A DNA stretch of 64,000 nucleotides from Crambe crambe (lineage: Eukaryota; Porifera; Demospongiae; Poecilosclerida; Crambeidae): positions 1,178,001 to 1,242,000 of the forward strand of contig OZ004596.1 of the NCBI GenBank assembly GCA_963924555.1, given 5' to 3'. Positions 31,384-40,764 of this stretch are shown one piece after another (the first letter of the stretch is position 1; the number at the start of each line of letters is the position of its first letter). Made by a program: the position numbers and the translations under genes. The notes under the pieces are model-generated. The model worked only from the letters and a program-made list of their open reading frames with translations. It searched no databases and was not told the DNA's origin.

Positions 31384-34300
31384 CTTATCATCACCCATTC
31401 ATTGCTATGGAAATGGTAGCATAGGTGATAAACACATGCATTCCTCACACCTTAGGAATTAAAAGTGTCACTACAGTGATACTCCATGGAAATAGTGATC
31501 ATAAGTTTCTGGTTATGGAAATCACACTAGTGATGTAAGTTTCATTGTGGAAATCAGTATTAAAACAGAAATGTGATGCAAGTTTCTTGTGAGGAGGGTT
31601 ACAATCATACATGCAGCAATTTACCCAAGACCAAGTGTATAATTGTGTAGGAATGTCAACTAAATCAATAGAACATAATTATGGTAAAGCTATTTAAAAG
31701 TGTCACTACAGTGATACTCCATGGAAATAGTGATCATAAATTTCTGCTTATGGAAATCACACTAGTGATGTAAGTTTCATTGTGGAAATCAGTATTAAAA
31801 CAGAAATGTGATGCAAGTTTCTTGTGAGGAGGGTTACAATCATACATGCAGCAATTTACCCAAGACCAAGTGTATAATTGTGTAGGAATGTCAACTAAAT
31901 CAATAGAACATATGGTAAAGCTATTATAGGCAACACTAAGACCACCCAAGGAAGTTGTGTTAGGCTACAGAGCAAAGTTAGGATAGCTAATCCACCAGAG
32001 GAACAAGTGAAGGAGTGAGTCGGGTGATCTCTCTGAATATTCCCAGGTGCCAGCTGGAGTCTGTTACTTGCATGTTGCATGTGCAGATACATGCAAGCAA
32101 TGCATGCATGCAAAGCTGCAAAGCAAGCTGCATTATCTCAGCAAAGCTTAAGACCTACTGGCCAGGTGGCCTTAGGGAAGCTGAAACAGGTACTGTTTGG
32201 GCATGGATCACAGGCTTTCAGACTGGTAGTCAGCCACAGGCACTCCGAGCTCATCAAGAGTATACATACTTACAAGAACCAGTTACAAAGGCCACCACAA
32301 CAGATGGACCCTGAGGCTAAACAGGTACCCAGGGAGGCAGGCTGGCAGGCCCTTTTACATCAGTACAACACCCTGCCAGACCCAGAGAGAGACAGACACC
32401 TGGACCCACAGCAGTTGCTAGAATAACAGTTTGTATGAATTCTGACCAGGCACATAGCTACCACAATTGTGGATGACATCAGTTCTACTTGCCTTTGCTG
32501 CTTTGAAGCTGGTGATAGTTGCTTTGGTAGGAGTGCTAGGAGTGATGCTTTGTGATGGCTGGATATAGTGGGATAGATCTTCTATCAGTCCATCAAATTC
32601 TCCTCCCAAACTCTGACAGAAGCTGTAGAGTAAAGAATACTGATGCAAGGGACTCGAAGGAATCCCCAACCCCTAGCTGCATTTGAGGCCTTTAATATTA
32701 TATCACACCTATAAATATTTGGAGTACAGGCCTTGCACTTCAGAGTCAATTCCATCATCCTCTCCAACTGCTTCACCTCACTTTGCTTTAAATTAGGGTG
32801 AACCTCCTCTTTCCACAGGTGGGTGTGGCAATAGATATCATCATGGTAACGAGCAGGGTCAGAGGCAATGGAGTTCAGGAGGTTGGAAAGCTGAGTGGAA
32901 GCATGGCTACTGGCTGCAGAAAACCTTTTATCCAACAGCAACTACAGCAGAATTGAAATTGAGATTCGAACACCACAAGCCACTACCGCTCACTTTGATT
33001 CTTTGCAAAAGAACTGGTGCAAAAAATGTGTCCCAAATGCTGAGTTCCCGGTTCAAAATGAGATGGCAGACTTGAGACCAACGTTCCATCCACTGGGTGG
33101 AGTCTGGTGATTCATCATCACTGCCACCCTGTGTTGCTGTTGCTGAACCAGCCAGCAGGGAGTGGATGGCACACTTGATGGAACTGATGGCTTTGATGGA
33201 AGTCACATGTTGGAGAAGCTGTCCAACACCACTCTGAATATCAGCTGCACACCTAGTTGAAAGAACTGGCCAGTATTGAGGAGTACACGGGAGATTAAGG
33301 TAACCAAGAGTTACCCTCATGGTGTTATCACCAAGGGTTATATAATTTCTTAACAGTAGCCATAACAAAAGGAAAAGGTTATGCAAGAATTAATTAGATC
33401 CTATCCATAACTGGTGGGGGCAGTGCCAACAGATGAATGCCATGGCTACCAGGCTTCATTATTGCTCTCCTTACATTGTGATCCAGTCTTCTGTGGAATG
33501 GTGAATGTCTGTGGCTGGGATCTCAGTCAGAATGGTGGAGCGAAGACTTGGGCTGAATCCTGTGACCGAGGGAGAGAGCAAGAGCTGTGGCTCCTTGGGA
33601 ATCAAGTTGGAACACAATCCTCCTAGTGAACCACTATAAGGAACAGATTCTGGAGACGGTAACATTTGATCTAACCTTCAACTTTGGTCATATTGCCTTT
33701 CTGTGAGAACTGCAAGAGTTGTCTGAGGAGGAGAGATGGTTCTTGAAGATGCAAGGGAAAGAGAGTATGGGGAAGTGGGAGATTCATAGGGAGGAACATG
33801 TCATATTAAGAGTTATATTGCATACACCCATCATACCATTCTTGCCTCCAGGAGCCTGGTGTTGACAGAAGATGGCTTCAATATGGAGAAGAGAATGAAG
33901 TATAGTCTTCACCAGGTGGCAAATCTGATTCTTGACACTGCGATGCTGGATCTTTCCAGGACCAGAATGGAATACAGATTGAATAGCTGCCTATAAATCA
34001 AGTATGGCAAAAAAAGTTTGGGAGGTGACGAGGAAACTCAAAATACCTTTCTGGCAAGCAGGAATTGAGTGAAGGCCTGCCGGGAAGAGCAACCTTCCAA
34101 AAGCACAATAGTACACAGAGACTGCACCATTGGTCCTTCCTCCAGATCTGAGCACTGCAAATGACAGTTGCAACACTAGAGAGAGAGAGAGAGATTAATC
34201 ATAGTGCCATAAATCCAAACTCTCTCTTCTACCTCCAATATAGTCTCTTTGAAGCAAGACACAGATTGCCATAACTTCTGCACAACTCCAGGACTGACTG

Positions 34301-35135
34301 CTCCCTTGGTACTGCCCCCCACCCCAAGACCAAGCTGAGAGTAAATATGACGAGCAAGGAGAAAATGCTGGGCAGCCTCTAGGTAGCGCTGAGCCTCCAA
34401 ACACACCCATACTTTCTCTGGACACTCAGCCAATAGCTTCAGTTGTGTAGCCATTTCATGCATCTCACTTTATATAAATAAAAAATGGTTTGATATATTC
34501 CAATTAGTGCACACTTATCTTATCCTTACTTTTTCATAAGTGGTCCTCTCATCCCTCCAGCCCCTCTCAGGAAGTGAGTCTGCTGCAACTTCTGACACAG
34601 GCTTTCCATGTGCTCCACTGAATGCTTTACCTAAACATGGAATGTGACAAATATACCAGCTGATATTGAAAGAAACACCACATACCTGCTCCGAGCACTT
34701 CTGCATGTCCACTATGGAATCAGCAGCATCAATAAGGTCCCGGTAACGCTCACTGTACATACAATAGTTCCTCCCTCAATTACTCCTATTATGATATGAT
34801 AAATTCACTCACCCAACCATTTGTCTCAAGTCTTCTCTCCTGCGGTCGATGTCGAGCCTAGTCTGCTGTTCTATCTGCTTTATTTCCTTCACCCCATGTT
34901 CACGAAACAAGCTGTTTGTGTCCTTCTCAACGTCCCAGCTGGGAGTGGCTACTCCAGGACTGTCTGGGGTTGAACCAACCAGGGGGACAGGACTTCCTAG
35001 AGTCAACTTAGCCTGAAGACTAGATGGAGGAGCAGTTTTGGCGCCGAAGCTGAACCAACTTCTTGGCTGGTTGGAGTGATTACTCTAATTAATACACACT
35101 AAGCAAACGTTTCTGCTTGTACTTACATCAGCCAT
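26669..35135 (-). CDS. COG1: Conserved oligomeric Golgi complex subunit 1
   Basis: Many-exon gene covering 8.5 kb. The first coding exon holds only MAD (35135-35133), then about 35077-34813 gives LFREHGVKEIKQIEQQTRLD and RREDLRQMVG, matching COG1. Later blocks are YRDLIDAADSIVDMQKCSEQ, MATQLKLLAECPEKVW, FTQFLLARKAAIQSVFHSGP, SFCQSLGGEFDGLIEDLSHY, LLVIGRLCQCLLECTQSLSH, LFTLSREISRVGGHMID, CALQLFYNLRFVASILVVPK and IDPFDLDVFTPYILANLETQ. It ends MVLPLAPSVGRIPFLPLSTK and a short exon stopping at 26669. COG1 is a core subunit of lobe A of the Golgi tethering complex for retrograde vesicles. One intron (32492-31334) uses a GC donor. Large introns hold several tandem duplications and an antisense open frame. 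Exons between 27.9 and 30 kb are incompletely resolved. Confidence 0.93.
27918..28106. repeat. Imperfect direct duplication (about 80 bp x2) in a COG1 intron
   Basis: TTTGGCA-TTCCTCTGGGAAGG... at about 27918-27980 is repeated at about 28035-28106, sharing AGCACTCCACAGAGTTCAGAA. On the minus strand both copies read SELCGVLKQ and end with a potential GT donor, but the string does not match COG1. Confidence 0.7.
28414..28468. repeat. (TG)n(GA)n compound microsatellite
   Basis: About 28 bp of TG followed by about 26 bp of GA within a COG1 intron. Confidence 0.95.
29555..29820. repeat. Diverged tandem duplication (about 146 bp x2) in a COG1 intron
   Basis: TCAAACCAAGTCATGTCTTG occurs at about 29555 and 29701. 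Each is followed by GAATTTC..., CCTGTACCA and CCAGGGAGG(A/G)(G)TTAGGGGTGTA. Confidence 0.75.
31335..31380. repeat. (TAA)n microsatellite abutting a COG1 splice acceptor
   Basis: About 15 TAA units on plus, reading (TTA)n then TTATTAG directly before the minus-strand exon LELFPFPLYADTADIQDY. Confidence 0.9.
31461..31925. repeat. Recent direct tandem duplication, 235-bp unit, in a COG1 intron
   Basis: Unit 1 starts AAAAGTGTCACTACAGTGAT at 31461 and unit 2 with the same bases at 31696. Across the unit only a few substitutions and a 4-bp indel (AATT) are seen, indicating a young duplication. Confidence 0.92.
32079..32426 (+). other. Antisense open reading frame in a COG1 intron, unknown
   Basis: An ATG-initiated 115-residue frame opposite to COG1, inside its GC-AG intron. 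Composition looks protein-like (LGKLKQVLFGHGSQAFRLVV, HRHSELIKSIHTYKNQLQ, DPERDRHLDPQQLLE) and no simple repeat explains it. I do not recognise a family and see no clear upstream exon. It may be a nested gene, a retroposed fragment or chance. Confidence 0.25.
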
Positions 35136-35274
35136 GTTGCTGCTACTTCTGTACTGTACTCCTGTACTGTACGACTGATTCCACACAGTTTTCTGCTCCT
35201 GAGCTAACAGCAGCGCTCGTCTCGATGCAGCCCTGTATTAGAGGTCAAAGTTCACACACGTGGCTGGAATCAGA
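35136..35274. promoter_or_regulatory. Divergent promoter between COG1 and SNAPC3
   Basis: 139 bp separate the opposing ATGs. A CACGTG E-box lies at about 35256. No TATA box seen. Confidence 0.5.
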
Positions 35275-36760
35275 ATGGCTGAAGGAAGACTTGATGAGTG
35301 GTCCGAAGATGGCGAGGAGTATGGTGAAGAAGGTGCTGACAGTCTGCGATATGGGAAGGAAAAACTTATTTATCCTGGAACTACTGAGCTAGTTTCAGTG
35401 GCTGCATTTAAAGCTGAATGTGCAGAAGGGTTGCACTTTGAAGAACTCCATCAACCTGTATCGGAGAGGATTTCAAGTGAAGTATTCGCCCAAAAAATGG
35501 GCATATCTGTTGAAAAAATGGATGATATACGTGCGCAGTGCAAGTAAGATTTTTGTTTGGTAAAGGGACATTAATATTAAAAACTATTTTTCTCTGAAAT
35601 GCAGTCCAAACAATTTATTTGGGGTTGGGGTAAGTCTGCATGCTTGATCACACACACAAAAAGAAATTTTTTCATGTAATATTATTGATGTAGATGCTAG
35701 ACAGTGAAAGCAGCCCACTCCAATGTATTAGGAAACCCAGACAGATTATTTCTCTCCTAGAAAGGAACCTGTTTTCATCGATATCTTATTCCAATGTGTA
35801 TCATGAAAGGATTAACACAGATGAGAGCCTGTCAGTTCAGCCTTCAGTGTCGTTCGATGAAGTCTTGTTGACAGTTGACATCTTCCATCCAAAAAAAGTA
35901 GGGCAGGTCACATTATGGATTTGTCTCTCATCTTATAATGATGTGATTATTTCTAGCAACGCAACGACCACAGCTTTCTAGTGCTGGCCTCTCAAAAACT
36001 GACTGATTTACGGGACAAAATCATATGTCCCAATGACTATTTTTGCTTTGAGAACCTGAGTGAAACTCCCACTGCATTAAGACTTGAGCAGGACTCACCA
36101 GCCATACCTAATATTTCTAAATCTGCATTCTTCTTCATCAGCAATACTTTCTACAATGACATGAGGCACCCCGAATCCACTGATTTGAGCAAGTGAAGGA
36201 AAAAAATAGCAGTATTATTAATTTTAAAAGAAAATTTTTTTAGGCCAATAATTTCATGGACCGAGGAAGGAACTAGACTGGCTGTATCACCAGAGTTGGA
36301 TCGGTTTGATGCAGTGAGCATGGAAGGGGTTACATTTGAACAGCTTAAAATAAAACTAGGATTCCCTTACATTTATTGTCACCACAGTAACTGTGAACAC
36401 CTGCTCATTTTTAGAGACATGCGGTAATTCTAGATAGAGTGCCTGTGCTCTGGTCTTGGGTCCCATTTACTATTAGGCCTTGTATTGTTTAGGTTATTCA
36501 ATATAAAGGGAGATCCTTCATTTCTCCAAGATTATCCAAGGCTCACTTTCTGTACTAAGATTAAGAAGCGTCTATGTCAGTCATGTGACCGTGAAGCCGT
36601 GTGCTTGACTTGCAATGATGAGCTGGCCCAAGAGAGCCCATGTTTCTTTTGCTACGACTGCTTTCTGAAACTTCATTATACAACAGATGAGAAAAAAGTG
36701 TGCAGCTTTAAGGCTTACAAGTACAGAGAACCTAATTATCCTACTGTGCCCCACCTATAG
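35275..36760 (+). CDS. SNAPC3: snRNA-activating protein complex subunit 3 (SNAP50)
   Basis: Six exons, including a 25-nt microexon (NNLFGVG region, about 35605-35629) joined in phase. The N-terminus is acidic (MAEGRLDEWSEDGEEYGEEG). The C-terminal half carries the diagnostic SNAP50 domain: FPYIYCHHSNCEHLLIFRDM, then Cys pairs CQSCDREAVCLTC and ESPCFFCYDCFLKLHY, ending FKAYKYREPNYP. These Cys/His residues form the unusual zinc-binding region needed to contact the proximal sequence element of snRNA promoters. The complex serves Pol II and Pol III snRNA genes. AATAAA at 36901 lies about 140 bp after the stop and fits as poly(A) signal. It converges on the BRCT-like gene. Confidence 0.93.
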
Positions 36761-36950
36761 CACTAACTTCCCTCATATTAACATTTTGTTGATCTGTATT
36801 CATTGCCCCACTCTATTGTACCCCATGCCAACTGTAATATAGCACTAACTTCCAAACATACGTTTCATATCATGTTAATCTGTATTCAACTTACTGTGAC
36901 AATAAAAAACTGATACTTCTATATTCATTAGTGATAAGTGATACTGATTG

Positions 36951-37717
36951 CTAGTTCTTTCTATACACCCTGCACTCTGGTTGTGAGAGTACAAAGTCAA
37001 AGGGTGCTGCTATAGATGAGGAAGGTTGAATCTTATCCACATGGATGATACCTGCCAATAAATAAAAACAGCTCATTAGCACTTATAGGTGGTCCTTAGT
37101 ATATACAGGCAATCATAAATTACTGACTCTCCAGTGGTTTGGCAGTGGATTCCTCCTCTAGTTTATCCCACACTTCATTGTACTGTGCATAGACAGACTC
37201 TGCTACTGAAATGGGATGGTTTTCAGGGGGGTGTAGCTTGGATCGGAACATGGTAGGTGGGTTCAACCCAACAGTAAAGTGAAGCAAGTGTTGTCCCAAT
37301 ACCACTTCACACACTTGACACCGTTTCTGTAGGATCTCTTTGATGAATGAGGTTTGGATGACCACAATCAACTTTTGCCATTCATAGAGCCTATACAATA
37401 CATATATTTCTTCAACAGCAATTGTGCATTGCAAGAACTTAAAAATGAGAAAACCTCTCAGTATGCCTACAGGTTGCAGCCAGCTTACCTTGTAGTATCT
37501 TTTGTGAATGCATCATCACTAAAAAGATAACTTGCATCATATTCATTTGCCAATATTCCTCCATGTTGCTCTAGGAGAAAAGAAATGTGTGCAGGCTAGC
37601 TATGCATAGAATGCTTGGTTTCCTACCCCATAGTTTGACAGTTTCAGGGGTAACACTGCAAGAAAACCACGCTGAAAGGCCTCTAAATGGAAGATAACTA
37701 TCACCTCCTGTCGCCAT
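36951..37717 (-). CDS. Small BRCT-like domain protein
   Basis: Four exons starting at ATG 37717 (MATGGDSYLPFRGLSAWFSC). Exon joins verified by phase give VTPETVKLWEQHGGILANEY, DASYLFSDDAFTKDTTRLYE, WQKLIVVIQTSFIKEILQKR. The pattern (small hydrophobic start, HGG, acidic loop, VV..SFI) fits a BRCT fold. The rest is LNPPTMFRSKLHPPENHPIS and a last exon IIHVDKIQPSSSIAAPFDFV, stopping at 36951. The total is about 190 residues. Single-BRCT proteins act in DNA repair or telomere complexes (TERF2IP has one BRCT near its start), but I cannot assign a name. The last exon is joined through a GTCAGT donor that avoids an in-frame TAA. Confidence 0.6.
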
Positions 37718-38087
37718 AACCGAAGTGCTAAAAGTGAATTCAGCTCCTCCTTCATCTAGGTATGCAGCTGCCAACGCCCTCTATTTAAGCGAAAGAATAA
37801 AATAATTAAATTCCCTCAAATCTCCAATTAAACGAAAGAAATGTGCAGCGCTGGCATAATGTTCTAATTCACGGCCCCTCATTTTATACAAATAGAAAGT
37901 TCCTGGGTGGAAATTGCGATATATTGAAGCAGTAAAGAGATCTTCCTTCTACACGCTCTAACTCTCTATAGAAAGCAAGTCCATTCTCTATAATCTCTTA
38001 GATAAAGAGAATCAATCCACTCAAGTGTCCACTGTATAGATAGCTAGATCTTTGTCTGAAGACTTGAGACAGTGAGGGATTGGTGTA
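37718..38087. promoter_or_regulatory. Divergent promoter between BRCT-like gene and MBD2/3
   Basis: 370 bp between opposing ATGs. No TATA box or CpG-rich patch recognised. Confidence 0.4.
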
Positions 38088-39985
38088 ATGACTACTGTAC
38101 CTCCTGGAGAGGACCCTAACTCAAAGGGTGAATTCAAAGTCAAAGGCTTGCCACCAGGCTGGAGACGAGAGGTGGTCGTAAGAAAGAACGGGCAGTCAGC
38201 TGGGAAGACGGATGTTTATTACTATAGGTGAGTGTCATTTAAGTCTATTTGGGTTGAAGTGGAGCATAGACAAGGGAATGTGAGTTGTGTGTGATGTGTT
38301 AGTGAGAATGTGAGATGAATACGAGCAGTGGATAGTGGTATTAAGCATCATGGGATAATGAGATTAGGGTGAAAAAGCATGTGATAATTATGTGATGTGG
38401 TAAAATGAGTTGAGCCTTTAAAGATGAGAGTCATGTCCATAAGTGATGCACGATGAGGATGAGAGGTAAATGATAGCATGACGTGATGAGATGTTCGCTT
38501 TGAAAGGAATGCTTCATCTTAAAATCACACTGATCTAGAATATTTGGCATAGCTGACTTCCATCTAGCATGATGAGCGTAATAACTTCCCCCAAAGTAAT
38601 CAAATTGTGCAATTACAACAAGCCACTGTTCTATTATGACCTCATGCTGTCAGGGGCATCCAGTGATGCAATTAGCCAAAGGGTTAGGTCTCCTACCTTC
38701 CTTCTTCTTTATTTTTGATCCTCCCGCTTTTCCCCTCTCCCCAAACTCCAGTCCCTGTGGGAAGAAGTTCAGATCAAAGCCACAAATAGCCCGCTTCCTG
38801 GGAGAATCCGCTGACCTGACTGCATTTGATTTCAGCCGAGCTGGAACTCCAGGAGATGGCTCATCAAGACGAAGAGCTCGGGACCGGACAGCCAGAAGAG
38901 CTGTTGAAGCATCCAAACCACCTCCTCCTCTGGTGAAGCCACTAACAAATAACCCCCTTCGCCCCTCGGGCCCTATTCGACGCACTTGTGGTGTGATTAA
39001 ACTCCCTGTGACTTGGGTCAAGCCTCCTAGTGACGAAGAAGTGAAAGTGGCCATGATAAAGCTATTAGAAGCAGAAGCAAACAACCACAATGCTTCTGAA
39101 ACATCTCCTAAGTCAACAACAGGAGAACCGGGTGGGGAGTTGGCAGTGAGTGATCAATTGAAAGGCCCACCAGCACCAGCGCCAGCACCACCTCCAGGAG
39201 ATCCTTCCCATGTTCTCCCTGTGTCGTCTTCTTCGGTTGTCATGGTTCCTGCTTTGTGGGAGAACCGATTACAAGGAGTGATGGCATATGATCACGAGAC
39301 AGGACATGAAATTCAAGTTGACCAGAACAGCAATGGTGGTGAAAAGCTTCATAATGGTCTGAATCACCTCAATTCTGGGAATATCAAAAACAGCAAGGTC
39401 CCTCCGACTGTCGGGAGAAGTTTGGGAGCCACTCCTGTTCTCAAGCCAGTGGTACCACAGAGTGTGCTCAACGCAGTCAAATCTCCTGGAACGTCAGGAG
39501 CAGACCCAGTATTGAGTGCACTGCAAGTGGTCCAGCGCATCCAAGATGCTAAAGCACATTCTACGAGCAGTAACGTTATCCCAAGCTTATTAGCACACCG
39601 GCTGGGAGGAACCAAGTCACAGCAGGGACCCTTGGCCATGGTTCCATCTTTGAAGAATATTAAGGAAAACGGTAACCTCAAGAAAAACCTGAACAATACC
39701 GTCCAGCAACAGAGTCACTTGAGTGGCCTTCTCACTTTACCTCTGGGGACATCAGGTTCTCTTCAGACAAGCAAACAAGGAACCAGTGGCAGTGGCATTC
39801 TAGTCACTGGCACTACACAGAAACAGAACTTGAGAACAAGTGGTTCTGCCAATGGACCTGTTAGTGAGAAATCCGGTTCTGGTATCAGCCAGGGACTGTT
39901 TGTGTCGGAATCGGACCTGCGACTTCAGGAGGAGAAAGTTAGAGTTTTACGTGAGCAACTCATGGCAGCACAGAGTACAGTGTAA
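38088..39985 (+). CDS. MBD2: Methyl-CpG-binding domain protein MBD2/3
   Basis: Two exons (38088-38227 and 38752-39985) give about 457 residues. The intron splits the MBD exactly at YYY|S. The MBD reads LPPGWRREVVVRKNGQSAGK, TDVYYYSPCGKKFRSKPQIA, RFLG, keeping the DNA-contacting Arg and Tyr positions of MBD2, so binding to methylated CpG is expected. The MBD2/3-specific region is visible as IRRTCGVIKLPVTWVKPPSD and ALWENRLQGVMA. The coiled-coil for the NuRD partner p66 is at the end (FVSESDLRLQEEKVRVLREQ). An unusually long Ser/Gly/Asn-rich linker of about 200 residues separates the last two. In animals MBD2/3 is the NuRD subunit linking DNA methylation to deacetylation. Confidence 0.93.
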
Positions 39986-40445
39986 TAAATCTGAAAACGT
40001 TTGTCTCGTATTAGTGGCTATAGTCTTGTACTTTTGGTTTAATATTTTCAGCATCTAAGAACCAATCCATCATCCACCAACTGAAAAAAGTTCACCTTCA
40101 CCCCTTCCCTCCTCCTCCTCCCCCCAAGAGTTTACTGGTTGTATGCCAATGAACAAAAATTATGTGTGTACTTGTATGTTCTGTTCAAATGTGACACTCC
40201 ATTGTAATCGGACATCACAAACACTTTTGGGCACAAGTGACTCCATTTTGTGTTGTCAGCTCTTGTCTGTGTTTAATGTTTTTGCAATGAGTCAGCATTT
40301 CTATACCCAACGTGATGCAACATTGTTTTTGTTTTGCCCTGTCCATGTGGTAATGTCTGTAACATCATAAGTATAGCAAAAGCACTTTTATAAATATTTC
40401 ATCATTCAAGAATACTGTGGGGAAGAAAACTACACGCAAAAAAGG

Positions 40446-40479
<34 letters not shown>

Positions 40480-40764
40480 CTACACAAAAAAAAAAGTGAC
40501 CAATTCACATAATACAAAAAGGGTAGTATCAGTTTGTCATGTGACTATGTCTTGGTTGGTGAGCCAGCTGGAACTGGTCATACAGTGAATGTATGTACTA
40601 TTTACACAACACAAAGATGATCAGTATAGTTTCGATAGAATATGCAACACAACATCCATTTCTATACTAGTGTACAGCCTATTCTGCATATTGAAAGTCA
40701 CCATACAGTGGCAGGCTGATTAGGTAGGGGGTTAGTTGGATACAAGGGGGGTTTAAGAATAAAA
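39986..40764. other. Convergent spacer with a poly(A) tract
   Basis: 3' UTR-type sequence of MBD2/3 and of the minus-strand kinase gene. It holds a run of about 32 A at 40446-40477. No coding sequence recognised. Confidence 0.6.
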
